Of a stretch of DNA of 64,000 nucleotides, positions 26,206 through 35,673 are shown one piece after another. The translations under genes were made by a program, and so were the position numbers. The notes below the pieces were generated by a model. It did not search any database. It worked only from the letters and a program-made list of their open reading frames with translations, and was not told the origin of the DNA. Source of the stretch: Halorubrum sp. 48-1-W (GTDB lineage Archaea > Halobacteriota > Halobacteria > Halobacteriales > Haloferacaceae); contig NZ_QMIM01000001.1 in assembly GCF_003287355.1 (NCBI RefSeq), forward strand, positions 186,001 to 250,000. The letters are read 5' to 3'. How positions within the stretch are numbered: the first letter of the stretch is position 1; each line of letters opens with the position of its first letter.

Positions 26206-27573
26206 ATGACCGGCGACCACGCGAAACCGGACGGCGGCCTCACGGCCGAAGAACAGGCGGTACTCGACGAGATCGACGAGGAGAACGTCGACTTCCTGCG
26301 GTTACAGTTCACCGACATCCTCGGCGTCGTCAAGAACGTCTCCGTACCGGCCCACCAGGCCGAGAAGGCGTTCACCGAGGGTATCTACTTCGACGGCTCC
26401 TCGATCGAGGGGTTCGTCCGCATCCAGGAGTCGGACATGCGGCTCGTTCCCGACCCCGAGACGTTCGCGGTGCTCCCGTGGCGCAGCGGCGAGGACGGCT
26501 CGGCCGCCGCCCGGATCATCTGTGACATCGTCGACACCGACGGCGAACCGTTCGCCGGCGGCCCGCGTCAGGTGCTCAAAAGCGTCCTCGAGAAGGCCGA
26601 CGACATGGGATACTCCGTCTCCATCGGTCCGGAGCCGGAGTTCTTCCTGTTCAAGACCGACGACGAGGGGAACGCGACGACGATCCCCCACGACAACGGC
26701 GGCTACTTCGATCTCGCGCCCAAGGACCTCGCGAGCGACGTCCGCAAGGAGATCATCTTCACGCTAGAGGAGATGGGCTTCGAGATCGAGGCCTCACACC
26801 ACGAGGTCGCCGAGGGCCAACACGAGATCAACTTCAAGTACGCCGACGCGCTCACCACCGCGGACAACATCGCGACGTTCCGTGCGGTCGTCCGCGCGGT
26901 CGCCGCCCAACACGACCTGCACGCGACGTTCATGCCCAAGCCGATCGCCGAGATCAACGGCTCGGGGATGCACAGCCACATCTCGCTCTTCGACGAGGAC
27001 GGCAACGCCTTCGCCGACGACGACGACGAGTTCAACCTGAGCGAGACGGCCTACCAGTTCATGGGCGGCGTCTTGGAGCACGCGCCGGCGTTCACGGCCG
27101 TCACGAACCCGACCGTGAACTCCTACAAGCGGCTGGTGCCCGGCTACGAGGCGCCGATCTACGTCGCGTGGTCCGACACGAACCGCTCGGCGCTGGTCCG
27201 CGTCCCCGACGCCGCGGGCGTCTCCGCCCGCTTCGAGGTCCGTAGCCCCGACCCGTCGTGTAACCCCTATCTCGGGATGGCGTCGCTCATCGCCGCCGGT
27301 CTTCACGGGATCGAGACCGAAGCCGACCCCGGCGACCCGGTCCGCGAGGACATCTACGAGTTCGACGAGACCAAACGCCAGGAGTACGGCATCGACACGC
27401 TTCCGCCGAACCTCGGCGCGGCCGTCGAGGCGCTCGAGGCCGACGAGGTCATTCAGGACGCGCTCGGTCCGCACGTCTCCGAGAAGTTCCCGGAGGCCAA
27501 ATCTCAGGAGTTCAGCGAGTACCTCACCCAGGTCTCCCAGTGGGAGGAGGACCGCTACCTCGAGACGTTCTGA
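26206..27573 (+). CDS. glnA: Glutamine synthetase
   Basis: 455 residues. The N-terminal beta-grasp is followed by the catalytic barrel with [27 protein letters not shown], the ATP site [20 protein letters not shown] and NRSALVRVP. The tyrosine-adenylylation loop of bacterial GSI-beta is not evident, consistent with an archaeal GSI-alpha-like enzyme. It makes glutamine from glutamate, ammonia and ATP. Divergent lrp probably regulates it. A T-run follows its stop codon. Confidence 0.97.
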   Translation: MTGDHAKPDGGLTAEEQAVLDEIDEENVDFLRLQFTDILGVVKNVSVPAHQAEKAFTEGIYFDGSSIEGFVRIQESDMRLVPDPETFAVLPWRSGEDGSAAARIICDIVDTDGEPFAGGPRQVLKSVLEKADDMGYSVSIGPEPEFFLFKTDDEGNATTIPHDNGGYFDLAPKDLASDVRKEIIFTLEEMGFEIEASHHEVAEGQHEINFKYADALTTADNIATFRAVVRAVAAQHDLHATFMPKPIAEINGSGMHSHISLFDEDGNAFADDDDEFNLSETAYQFMGGVLEHAPAFTAVTNPTVNSYKRLVPGYEAPIYVAWSDTNRSALVRVPDAAGVSARFEVRSPDPSCNPYLGMASLIAAGLHGIETEADPGDPVREDIYEFDETKRQEYGIDTLPPNLGAAVEALEADEVIQDALGPHVSEKFPEAKSQEFSEYLTQVSQWEEDRYLETF

Positions 27574-27598
27574 GGCCGCCGCAGGCTCGACTTCTCCG

Positions 27599-27604
27599 TT
27601 TTTT
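27599..27604 (+). terminator. T-run terminator after glnA
   Basis: Six consecutive T residues (CCGTTTTTTCACC) occur ~25 bp after the glnA stop in a GC-rich context, the pattern of archaeal intrinsic termination. Confidence 0.55.
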
Positions 27605-27690
27605 CACCGCGTCAGCGGTGCGTCCGTCCCAGCCGAAGACCCGTCGACGGCGCGTCCGTCTCACCCGAAGGTCCGGAGCAGGCCGAGGAT

Positions 27691-28677
27691 CTACCCGAGG
27701 CCTTCGGAGAGCGACCGGTCCGGGAGCGCCGGTAGCGCGACGACGGCGACGACCGCGACGGTCGTCGCGACGAGGGTGACGACCAACGAGTCGGCGAGCG
27801 CGTACGCGCCGACCCAGAGTGCGCCCGTGACCGCGAGCGCCGGGACCGCGACCCGGACGGGGACCGCGGGCTCGTCGCCGTCGACGACCCGCCAGCCGAC
27901 CGCGCCGCCGACGCCGGTCGCGATCCCGATCCCGGCTTCGACGACCTCGCCCGTGTGGCCGCCCGCCGCGGCGACCCCGGCGGCCGCGACCGACACGACC
28001 GCCGCGAGCAGGAACGCCGGCGTGGGGTCGAGGCCGGCTCCGTCGGGGTCGGGAGGACCGGCGGGGGCGGATTCGAACCCCCGGACCCGCGGGTCCCCCG
28101 AGATCCACAGGGCGACGCAGACGACGCCCCCGCCGACGAGGAGGCCGGCGACGACGTCGACGAGGTAGTGGACCTCGATGACGACCCGCGAGGCGGCCAC
28201 CGCGACCGCGACGCCCCCGCCCGCGAGCAGCCGCCGCCTCGCGGTCCAGACCCGGTCGTACAACAGCGCGAGCGCGCCGTACGCCGCCGCCGCACCCGTC
28301 GCGTGCCCGCTCGGGAAGCCGAAGCCGTCCGAGAGCACCTGCGCCTCGTACCACGCCGACAACAGCCCGGGGAGCCAGGTCGGCACGTCCGCCGGGCCCA
28401 TCGCGCCCGGCGGACGGGGGACCGCGAACCACGCCTTCCCGAGCGCGACCGCCGCGTACGCGCAGGTGACGGCCGCGATCGCGACCGCGCCGGATCGACG
28501 TGGCGCGGTCGCGAAGCGGTCGCTCGCGAACCAGTAGGCGACCGCGAGGCCGGCGAACAGGAACCACGGGTCAGCGAGGTGGGTGACGGCCGCGAAGACG
28601 ACGACGACGAACTCGGGGAGCGCGTCGACGACGCCGGTCTCGCCGACCCCACGATCCGCGGAGACGATCCCGGTCAC
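27691..28677 (-). CDS. PAP2-family membrane phosphatase
   Basis: 328 residues with about eight or more membrane helices. The three phosphatase motifs are present: KAWFAVPRPPG (motif 1), PSGHATG (motif 2, with the catalytic histidine) and SRVVIEVHYLVDVVAG (motif 3). The C-terminal third is extra hydrophobic sequence beyond the PAP2 core. The likely substrate is a polyprenyl or phospholipid phosphate. Its start is 8 bp from the stop of the upstream YihY-type gene, suggesting an operon. Confidence 0.9.
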   Translation of the reverse strand: MTGIVSADRGVGETGVVDALPEFVVVVFAAVTHLADPWFLFAGLAVAYWFASDRFATAPRRSGAVAIAAVTCAYAAVALGKAWFAVPRPPGAMGPADVPTWLPGLLSAWYEAQVLSDGFGFPSGHATGAAAAYGALALLYDRVWTARRRLLAGGGVAVAVAASRVVIEVHYLVDVVAGLLVGGGVVCVALWISGDPRVRGFESAPAGPPDPDGAGLDPTPAFLLAAVVSVAAAGVAAAGGHTGEVVEAGIGIATGVGGAVGWRVVDGDEPAVPVRVAVPALAVTGALWVGAYALADSLVVTLVATTVAVVAVVALPALPDRSLSEGLG

Positions 28678-28684
28678 GGCTCGG

Positions 28685-30046
28685 TCAGTCGTCCCCGCGG
28701 TTCCGGGCGTACTCGAGCGCCTTCCCCGGCGTCTCGATCAGGTTGAGACCGATTCCGACGACGATGAAGACGGTGTACAGCCCCAGCGTCGACAACCCGA
28801 GGACGACCATCGCGGCGATCGCGTAGATCCCGTCGAGGAACGTGAACGCGCCGAGCGTCAGCACCGTCCCGTACAGCAGGACGAGGTACGGCCCCCAGCC
28901 GCGGGCGTGGCCGCGCCGCATCCGTGAACGGACGTAGCGTTTCAGCTCCGACTCCAGTTTCGGCTTGTCGACCGTGCGCTCCTCGACGTCGGTCTCGAAC
29001 GCCTCGAGGCGCGCTCGGAGCCGATCGACCTCCTCCTCGAGGGCGGCGACGTCCGGCGCCCCGCGGGGACGCTCCCCGTCGTCCCGGGCGCCACGGGACC
29101 CGTCTCCGGGGGGACGTTTCGTGCCGCCGTCGCCCCCGCCGCGATCCGCCTCTCCGTTCATATCCGTGCGTCGACCGCGGCCGTGTTGTAACTGCCGGTC
29201 CGCGCTCCCGTCGGGAGTCGAGCCGACGGGCGGATCCTCGGCCGAACCGGCAGTCGAACCGTCGACCGAACCGGTTGCCAGCGTCGCGTTGATGACGGCC
29301 CCGACGATCACGACGATCGCGGCGACGTACAGCCACGTGACGAGGAGGAGGATCCCGCCGACGACGCCGTACACCTGATACTGCCCGGCGGTCGCGGCGT
29401 ACGCCTGGAAGCCGGCCTGGAGGACGGTCCAACCGACGGCGGCGAAGACCGCACCGGGAAGCGCCTCGCGGAGCGGTATCTCGGGGTCCGGAAGCAGCAT
29501 GTACATCGGCAGGAAGACGACGGTGAGCACCACCGGCAACGCGAGGACGCTCGCGGACGCCAGGAGGGGGACGTCGACGGCGGCGGCGACCGCCCCGACG
29601 ACGAGCATGGCCGCGATCCCGGCCCCGATCCCGATCACGACCGACCCCGCCTCGGTCAGTTGGTCGAGGAAGGTCACCCGCCCTTCGGTCCCGTACACCT
29701 CGACGAAGGCGGTGTCGAGCCCGCGAAACACCTTCAGCGTCGACCAGAGCAGGACGACGACCCCCAGAAGGCTCGCGCCCGCCCGTCCCCGTGCGGACGC
29801 GACGGCCTCGCCGATCGCCTCCTCGCCCGCGGGCGTCAGGAATCCGCTCACGGACTCGAGCAGTTCCGTCGCGAGGGCGTCCCCGAAGACGGTGGTGGCG
29901 ACCACGAGGAGCAACAACAGCGCCGGGACGAGCGAGACGAACGCGTAGTACGCGACGCCGGCCGCCAGGAACGTCACCTGCTGGTCCCGCGCCGTATCGA
30001 AGACGAGCCGAGCCCTGGCGAGCCCGGATGACGGGTGTCGGGTCAC
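28685..30046 (-). CDS. YihY/BrkB-family membrane protein fused to a coiled-coil/two-helix domain
   Basis: 453 residues from GTG 30046. The first ~270 form the six-helix YihY module (VTFLAAGVAYYAFVSLVPALLLL, LLWSTLKVFRGLDTAF, and a VLLVTWLYVAAIVVIVGAVIN end). A disordered Gly/Asp/Arg linker leads to a coiled coil (AALEEEVDRLRARLEAFETD) and two more helices (FLDGIYAIAAMVVLGL and TLGLYTVFIVVGIGLNL). The usual YihY length is ~280. The linker contains rare codons (TTA, CAA) and an internal ATG at 29161, so these may be two genes joined by loss of a stop. Confidence 0.85.
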   Translation of the reverse strand: MTRHPSSGLARARLVFDTARDQQVTFLAAGVAYYAFVSLVPALLLLLVVATTVFGDALATELLESVSGFLTPAGEEAIGEAVASARGRAGASLLGVVVLLWSTLKVFRGLDTAFVEVYGTEGRVTFLDQLTEAGSVVIGIGAGIAAMLVVGAVAAAVDVPLLASASVLALPVVLTVVFLPMYMLLPDPEIPLREALPGAVFAAVGWTVLQAGFQAYAATAGQYQVYGVVGGILLLVTWLYVAAIVVIVGAVINATLATGSVDGSTAGSAEDPPVGSTPDGSADRQLQHGRGRRTDMNGEADRGGGDGGTKRPPGDGSRGARDDGERPRGAPDVAALEEEVDRLRARLEAFETDVEERTVDKPKLESELKRYVRSRMRRGHARGWGPYLVLLYGTVLTLGAFTFLDGIYAIAAMVVLGLSTLGLYTVFIVVGIGLNLIETPGKALEYARNRGDD

Positions 30047-30090
30047 ACGGATCCGTTCGGCTGACGGCGACAAAAACGCGCGGGGTAAGC

Positions 30091-31218
30091 CTACGCTTCG
30101 TCCCCGAGCACGACCTCGCGCATCTCCGGGATCGACGCCGTGGTCTTGACGGCGGTCCCGCGGTAGTGGGCGCGGCTCGCCTCGTAGCCCGCCCCCCGGA
30201 GCCGGTCGACGAACTCGTCCATGCCGATCGCCGGCTCGCCCCACTCCTTGTACAGCCGGTGTTGGTCGTAGTGGGTCGGCGTGTCGAGCTCGCGCGCGAC
30301 GGTTCCGAGGAGCTTCCGCGCGCGCTTCGCCTCGCCCATGTCGTCGGTGACGTGCTCGCGAACGGACCGGGCGAAGTCGGCGTCGGCGACGGCCCCGAGC
30401 CAGAGCGGTCCCGCCGTCAACACGCGGTCGCCCCCACAGGTCGGACAGGCGTCGACCGGGTCCGCGATGGGCCCGTACGTCGGCTCCCGCCAGAGACAGT
30501 CCTCGCAGTTGTCGACGTATCCCAGTTCGCCGATGGCGTCGTCGGCTGCGCGCGCGCCGGACTCGAGCTCGAGGTACGTCCGCGCGTAGTGCCGCGAGAC
30601 GTGCGAGACGATCGGGCGGGCGGCCTTGTCGTAGCGCGCGGCGGTTCGGACCAGCGCGGAGATCAGCGTCCGGAGCCCCATCTCCGGGTGGTAGTCGGTG
30701 TTTCGCGGCACCGCCCCGTACTTGCGGATCCCGCTCTTCAGGTGGGCGCCACAGAGCGGTGCGGTGTCGGTGGCGGTGACACAGACGAGGTTCCGCGCGT
30801 TCGCGAACGCCGGGTCGGCGAAGGGGATCGGCGTGCCGTACGGGTCCAGATCGACCACGTCGAAGGGCCCGTCGTCGTACAACAGCGCGTTGACGTTGCG
30901 GTGGACGACTTCACCGTCGAGGCCGTTGTCGGCGAGGTTCCGCTCGGCCAGTTCCACCGCCTCGGGGTCGACGTCGGCACACGTCACGTCGTATCCCTCC
31001 GCTGCGGCCCGGACGCCCCGGATCCCCGAGGCGGCCATCGCGTCGAGGTACGTCTCCGCGCGTGGATCGCGCTCGCGGTAGGCGCGCAGGGTCGCGACGG
31101 TGACGTCCCGGTTCAGCTCCTGTGTGGGGTTGAAGAAGACGCCGCCGCCGGTCCCCTCGCTCGCGCCGTCGCGGGCCTCGGGGACGCTGACCGTGAGCCC
31201 GCCCTCCTCGATGTCCAT
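30091..31218 (-). CDS. trm1: tRNA (guanine-26) N2,N2-dimethyltransferase Trm1
   Basis: 375 residues. The N-terminal [18 protein letters not shown], the SAM motif [29 protein letters not shown] and [13 protein letters not shown] are Trm1 signatures. A zinc site CEDCLW...CPTCGG sits in the C-terminal domain. It dimethylates G26 of tRNAs. ATG 31218 is chosen for family length (~375); the open frame upstream is an artefact. It is divergent from the candidate endonuclease gene and marks the edge of the accessory island. Confidence 0.95.
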   Translation of the reverse strand: MDIEEGGLTVSVPEARDGASEGTGGGVFFNPTQELNRDVTVATLRAYRERDPRAETYLDAMAASGIRGVRAAAEGYDVTCADVDPEAVELAERNLADNGLDGEVVHRNVNALLYDDGPFDVVDLDPYGTPIPFADPAFANARNLVCVTATDTAPLCGAHLKSGIRKYGAVPRNTDYHPEMGLRTLISALVRTAARYDKAARPIVSHVSRHYARTYLELESGARAADDAIGELGYVDNCEDCLWREPTYGPIADPVDACPTCGGDRVLTAGPLWLGAVADADFARSVREHVTDDMGEAKRARKLLGTVARELDTPTHYDQHRLYKEWGEPAIGMDEFVDRLRGAGYEASRAHYRGTAVKTTASIPEMREVVLGDEA

Positions 31219-31348
31219 ACCCCGGCTTCGTCGATACGGGACAAAAGGGCCGCGCTCCGGGGGCGACGGGACGGAGCGACGCGGCGTAGCGGCGAGCGTC
31301 GTGACCGAACCGAAGCCGTAAGACGCCGCGGCGACTCGACGGGTACAC

Positions 31349-32158
31349 ATGCCACGGAGCCCCGAACGACTCGGGAAGGCCCACGAGAAGTCGACGCGCG
31401 ACGTGCTCAACGGGGACGACCCGCAACCCGACACCGAGGCCCAGCTCGCGTACCTCGACGACGACCAGCGCGAACGGGTGCGGATCGGGGCCCGCGAGGC
31501 CGCGCGGTTCGTCCGCGAACACACGCCCTTCGCGATCGAGCGCGCGATCGAAGAGGGAGACGCCCGGAAGACGGACCCGACCGACGACGTCGACGTCGTG
31601 GTCCACGGCGAGGGGCGGACCAAGGGGTACTCGCTGAAGCTCACCTCGAGCACCGCGATCAACGTCCGGAACACCCTCGCGTCGAAGGTCGCGGAGGACG
31701 TCTTCGGGAAGGACGTCTCCGTGCTGTTGACTCCCGAGGAGTTCGCGACCTACGAGCGGGTGACGCGGGAGTTCGTCGCCGAGGAGTGCGGCGGCTCCGA
31801 CATGGCGGCCGCGATGACGCCCGTCTTCGCCGAGAAGTTCCGCGCGTTCCGCGACGCCGACGAGGCGACGCTCCGGGAGCGCCTCCTCGAGCACGTGCGG
31901 CTGGACGCGAACGTGGTCGCGTGTAAGGTGACGGCTGCCGGCAACTTCCACGGGTTCGCCTCGATGGAGCGGGCCCCGCTCCGGAAGTTCCAAGAGGAGA
32001 CCGGCGAGCTGTCGATCTACACCACGGAGTCGAACGACACCTCGATCTTCTTCGACGTGGACGACGAGGCGGCGTTCCGGATCGACATGTACGGCCAGTA
32101 CAGCGGGAGCACCCGAAAACCCCGGATCAAGACGGTGTACCGCGTGACGTTCGGGTAG
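31349..32158 (+). CDS. Candidate type II restriction endonuclease
   Basis: 269 residues. I recognise no family with certainty. A PD-(D/E)XK-like core is possible in [23 protein letters not shown], where an acidic strand precedes an S-L-K strand, followed by [18 protein letters not shown]; this is reminiscent of the S-x-K variant nucleases such as HaeIII. The C-terminal region ([15 protein letters not shown]) is basic for a haloarchaeon, as expected of a DNA-binding protein. It lies tail-to-tail with a cytosine-5 methyltransferase, 79 bp apart, which is the main evidence for the role. Confidence 0.6.
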   Translation: MPRSPERLGKAHEKSTRDVLNGDDPQPDTEAQLAYLDDDQRERVRIGAREAARFVREHTPFAIERAIEEGDARKTDPTDDVDVVVHGEGRTKGYSLKLTSSTAINVRNTLASKVAEDVFGKDVSVLLTPEEFATYERVTREFVAEECGGSDMAAAMTPVFAEKFRAFRDADEATLRERLLEHVRLDANVVACKVTAAGNFHGFASMERAPLRKFQEETGELSIYTTESNDTSIFFDVDDEAAFRIDMYGQYSGSTRKPRIKTVYRVTFG

Positions 32159-32211
32159 CCCGCGGGACGCGAATCCCGGAGGGGGCCGTCCCGGACGGGG
32201 CCATCCCGGAA

Positions 32212-32255
32212 CGACTCAGGCGGTGTCGGTGAGCGACTCAGACGATGTCGGTGAG
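32212..32255. repeat. 22-bp near-duplicate at the 3' end of the methyltransferase gene
   Basis: Two 22-bp units beginning CGACTCAG overlap the stop-codon end of the methyltransferase gene, differing at two positions. One repeats the last codons of the gene beyond its stop. Confidence 0.7.
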
Positions 32256-33383
32256 CGACTGCTGTTCGTACACGTCGGGGTCGACGCGGGGGGCCTCGCG
32301 GATTTCGGGGTAGTACTCGCGGAACCGCTCGGCCAGCTGTTCGGCCAGCCCGACCGGGACCGCGTTGCCGATCTGTTTCATCACGTCCGTCTTGGTCCCC
32401 TCGAACGCGAACCCGTCGGGGAACGTCTGGAGGCGGGCCATCTCGCGGGGGGTGAGATAGCGGTCCTCCGTCGGGTGGATGAACTCGTTGGTGCTCACCG
32501 TCAGCGACGGCTCGTCGGGGTGGAGCCGACGGAGGTACGTCCCGTACCGCTTGACGATCTCCGGCTCGTGTGGACAGCTGTCCGTGTCCGCACAGCCACA
32601 CCGGTACTTCTTCGTCTTCAGCCTGTCCGGGAGGTCGCGGTAGTAGCCGCCCGGCGGGACGTGCCGGATCCGCTCGAGCGTCTTCTCCCGTGTATCGGCG
32701 TACGTCATGTTCGGCAGGTCGTCGCTCAGGCCCGCGAGCGCCTCGCCCGCCGTCCGCCAGCTTCCCTCCGCTGGCGTCGTCGGCTCCGGGAAGCGGATCG
32801 GGACGTCCCGGTTCGTCCCGACGAAGAAGATCCGTCGACGCTTCTGTGGGACGCCGTACCGTTCCGCCTCGAGGACCCGGTACTCGCAGTCGTACCCTTC
32901 GGTCTCGAACTGCCGGACGATCAGGTCTTTGACGTACCGGTCGTCGCTCGTCTGCCTGTTTATCAGGTCCCGGACGTTCTCCATCAAGACGAGTTGGGGG
33001 TCGAGGACGGTGACCATCCGCAGGAACTCCTCGAAGAGCGTGTTGCGGCGGTCCTTCTCCATCTCGTCGAGCTCGATCCGCTCGTTGTTGAGGCGGCTGA
33101 AGCCCTGACACGGCGGGCCGCCGATCACGACGTCGACGTCATCGACAGCGTGACCCGTCTCCCGGACCGCCTCGTGGACGTCCTCGGCGGAGAGTTCGCG
33201 GACGTCCTCCTCGAGGAACCGGACGTCCGGTCGATTCCGTCGGTACGTCGCGGCGGCCGGCTCCCACTGGTCGCTCGCGAGGACCACGTCGAAGCCGGCC
33301 CGCTCGAACCCCAGGTCGAGCCCGCCACAGCCGGAGAAGAAGCTGGCGACGACCGGCCCGTCCGCGCTCTCGTCAGTACCCAT
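32238..33383 (-). CDS. DNA (cytosine-5-)-methyltransferase
   Basis: 381 residues from ATG 33383 (GTG 33392 is an alternative). C5-methyltransferase motifs occur in order: I FFSGCGGLDLGFERAG (~14-29), IV GGPPCQGFS with nucleophile Cys92, VI ENVRDL, VIII QKRRRIFFVG, IX near the target region and X QIGNAVP. A CGCADTDSCPHEPE segment in the target-recognition region has three cysteines and may be structural. It modifies an unknown site and would protect DNA from the adjacent candidate endonuclease. Confidence 0.95.
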   Translation of the reverse strand: MGTDESADGPVVASFFSGCGGLDLGFERAGFDVVLASDQWEPAAATYRRNRPDVRFLEEDVRELSAEDVHEAVRETGHAVDDVDVVIGGPPCQGFSRLNNERIELDEMEKDRRNTLFEEFLRMVTVLDPQLVLMENVRDLINRQTSDDRYVKDLIVRQFETEGYDCEYRVLEAERYGVPQKRRRIFFVGTNRDVPIRFPEPTTPAEGSWRTAGEALAGLSDDLPNMTYADTREKTLERIRHVPPGGYYRDLPDRLKTKKYRCGCADTDSCPHEPEIVKRYGTYLRRLHPDEPSLTVSTNEFIHPTEDRYLTPREMARLQTFPDGFAFEGTKTDVMKQIGNAVPVGLAEQLAERFREYYPEIREAPRVDPDVYEQQSLTDIV

Positions 33384-33511
33384 CGCCGTCACCCCGGAGC
33401 GACGCGCGATCGTGTCGTCGGTTCATCTACCCACCGTTCGGCGCCTGCGGATAAAAAACGCCCAGCTTTCGCGTTTCACGCTCGGGGCCACTCGACGACG
33501 GGGACCGCCCC

Positions 33512-33643
33512 ACCCCACCGGTTCCGCTGTTACCGGACGTCTCTCGGGGGTACGCTCGCGCACACCCACCCCACCGGTTCCGCTGTTACCGGACGTCTCT
33601 CGGGGGCATGCTCGCGCACACCCACCCCACCGGTTCCGCTGTT
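33512..33643. repeat. 56-bp tandem repeats (2.4 copies) with conserved CCCACCCCACCGGTTCC core
   Basis: Three cores, each containing ACCCCACCGGTTCCGCTGTT, are spaced exactly 56 bp apart at ~33512, ~33568 and ~33624; the intervening spacer (ACCGGACGTCTCTCGGGGG and onward) is also repeated. The copies at 33561-33587 and 33617-33643 are identical over 27 bp. The same 27-bp core recurs inverted at 34007-34033 with one mismatch, on the other side of an orc1/cdc6 remnant. Confidence 0.9.
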
Positions 33644-33961
33644 CGAACGGGGCGACGAATCTTGCTGGAGTGCGACGGAGACGCGGACGGCTACGGGACG
33701 TGGCGACACGAACGCGGTGAAACGCCGGCTCGGACGCGTGACGTCGTCGATACGTATCGGACCGTGGCTCACTCGGAAGGCGTGAGTCCGGTCTCGGAGC
33801 GTTCGGTCCGTGACTATCTGGGCGAGCTGGCACAGTTGGGAATCACGGGATCAACGGAACACAATCGGGGGAAAGTCGGCGGAAAGTACAACGAGCATCG
33901 ATTGGAACAGTCCGTTTCGGCTGTCCGGAGCGGGCTATCGACGTTGCTGGAGTCCGCGTGA
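33644..33961 (+). pseudogene. Orc1/Cdc6 C-terminal winged-helix remnant
   Basis: The translated segment GETPARTRDVVDTYRTVAHS, followed by GVSPVSERSVRDYLGELAQ and EHNRGKVGGKYNEHRLE, is the C-terminal winged-helix domain of archaeal Orc1/Cdc6 origin-binding proteins. The AAA+ domain (about 300 residues) is missing; instead the frame runs into the 56-bp repeats. The only in-frame start (ATG 33608) lies within a repeat and gives 117 residues with a non-native N-terminus. It could still encode a small DNA-binding protein, but decay of a full orc gene is more likely. Confidence 0.75.
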
Positions 33962-34290
33962 ATCCAGCCTCCTTCGTCGCGCCGGTGGCGGTGGTACCCC
34001 CGTGCTAACAGCGGAACCAGTGGGGTGGGTGTGTCGCGTCCCTGCGCGATCGAAGGCCGGCGCGTCGACGGTGGGTATCTCGAAGACCGGGATCGGGGCG
34101 AGGAGTCGCCTCGGAGGCGGATGAGACGGCGGAAACGCCGGCTGGAGACCGAGAGAAGGCGTCGGGGCTACCGTCGAGATACGCCCGGACGTGTCACGTG
34201 GCCCTAAAATCCGCGTTGAGGCGGAGTCCACCATCAACGACAGTTGCGTGTCAACCACGAAGGACGCGTCACCAACGACCACACGATCGC
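33962..34290. other. Intergenic part of the island, with inverted repeat core at 34007-34033
   Basis: No convincing gene. It contains the inverted copy of the 27-bp repeat core (AACAGCGGAACC.GTGGGGTG type, one mismatch to the forward copies). The rest is mid-GC sequence with a possible promoter-like CCCTAAAATCC near 34201-34211. Confidence 0.6.
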
Positions 34291-35334
34291 TCAGATCGGG
34301 TCCGAGTCGGTGAGTATTTCGACGAGAGCGGGGCCGTCGTGTGCGATGGCGTCTTCGAGCGCCCCGTCGAGGTCGTCCGGGTCGTCGACGAGGACCCCGT
34401 GTCCGCCACAGTTCTCCGCGAACGCAGCGAACTCCGGGTTGACGAGGTCGGTCTGCCAGACGTCCCACCCGCCCGTCCGTTGCTCTTTGCTGATCTTCCC
34501 GAGTTCGTCGTCGTTGAGCAGGACGTGCGTGACGTCCATGCCGTATTTCACCGCCGTCGTGAACTCGCTCATGTACTGGCCGAACCCGCCGTCGCTGGAC
34601 ACCGAGACGACCTTCCGGCCGGCGAACCGCGACGCGGGTTCCTGTGTGGCCGCCAACGCCCCGAGCGTCGCCGGGAACGCGAAGCCGATCGAACCGAGAT
34701 AGCCGGACATGAGTACGGACTGGCGTTCCGGTTCGAAGTATCGGCCGAACGCGCAGGTGTTGTTCCCGACGTCGACGGGAACGATGGCGTCGTCGGGAAC
34801 GATCCGCGTCATCGCCTCGAACGCGGTGGCATAGTTGACGCCGCGTTCGGGCCTCGTGGCCCGCCGAGTCGCCTCCTCGTCACGGCGAGCCCGAGGTTCG
34901 AGTGGCCGACGATCCCCAGACCTGTCGGACCCCCCAGTTGACCAGCGTCTCGGCGACGACGTCCGCAACGCTTCGCTCGTGGGGCGCTTCCGCGGGAAAC
35001 CCGACGTAGACGCCGTCCTCGAGTTCCTCGACCGGAAACGTCCGAACACAGTCGTCGTGCGGGCCGGGAGTCTCGCCGGTCAGGGGGTCGAAGTCCCACC
35101 CGTGCCACGGACACCGTAGGGATCCCGTCTCGATCGATCCCTCGCCGAGCGGGCCGCCCTGGCGGGGACACTCGTGTCGAGGGCGGCATAGTCGCCATCG
35201 TAGTGGGTCACTGCGGCGGTCGTGTCGCCACAGCTCACGGCCGTGACTCGGCTCTCCGGTAGTTCATCGGGAGAAAGCGCTTTGTACCACGTGATCTCGT
35301 CCTGCGGCGTGTTCGGGGACGCGTTACCGGTCAC
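34291..35334 (-). pseudogene. Decayed Rieske-TPP (pyruvate-oxidase-like) enzyme
   Basis: Three frames must be joined. From ATG 35334, DEITWYKALSPDELPESRV leads into a Rieske domain. A 1-nt loss near 35172 shifts to a frame reading CPRQGGPLGEG and CPWHGWDFDPLTG, where the first CxH ligand has become Arg. A second shift near 34914 enters the TPP N-domain (GIVGHSNLGLA). The central ~350 residues are then missing, and the sequence resumes at GVNYATAFEAM with the C-terminal TPP domain (SSDGGFGQYMSEF, LLNDDELGKISKEQ). Rieske-TPP fusions occur in haloarchaea; this copy is inactive. Confidence 0.85.
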
Positions 35335-35367
35335 GTTCCGGGGACGGGTGCTGAATCGTGTTCCATC

Positions 35368-35673
35368 TTAGAGTTCGACGTCCGACGCGCCGTCGACGTC
35401 GAAACGCGTGACGTTCGGCTCCCCGGCGAGCAGGTCCGGTAGTGCCGCTTCGAGCTCACCAACGTGGTCGGTCTCCGTGTGGGCTGTGAACGTTGCTGTA
35501 TCGTCGTACTGCTCGGTGAAGCGAAACAGGTTGGGATCGTCGATATCGGTCGCGATATCGTACTCGATGACGCCGTCCTCCGCCCGCGACTGCTCGGCGA
35601 CCTCTCGCATCAGATCGACTGCTTCGTCGTGCCGGTCCGGGTCTATCGGGAACTCCGCGTGAATTACGATCAT
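35368..35673 (-). CDS. ABM-domain (antibiotic biosynthesis monooxygenase-like) protein
   Basis: 101 residues, a single ferredoxin-like ABM domain: MIVIHAEFPIDPDRHDEAVD, EDGVIEYDIATD, FRFTEQYDDTATFTAHTETD. These dimeric proteins include quinol monooxygenases and heme-degrading enzymes; the substrate is unknown. A TATA-like GTTATATCTC at ~35697-35706 is ~28 bp upstream of ATG 35673, so it is probably expressed even though its neighbours are decayed. Confidence 0.85.
   Translation of the reverse strand: MIVIHAEFPIDPDRHDEAVDLMREVAEQSRAEDGVIEYDIATDIDDPNLFRFTEQYDDTATFTAHTETDHVGELEAALPDLLAGEPNVTRFDVDGASDVEL

Noticed and set aside
33512-33643. CRISPR array
   Set aside because: Units are 56 bp with the spacer also repeated, so it is a simple tandem repeat.
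33608-33643. Start codon ATG 33608 of the orc remnant as a genuine gene start
   Set aside because: The ATG and following 12 codons lie in the 56-bp repeat, not in Orc-like sequence; kept as a pseudogene.
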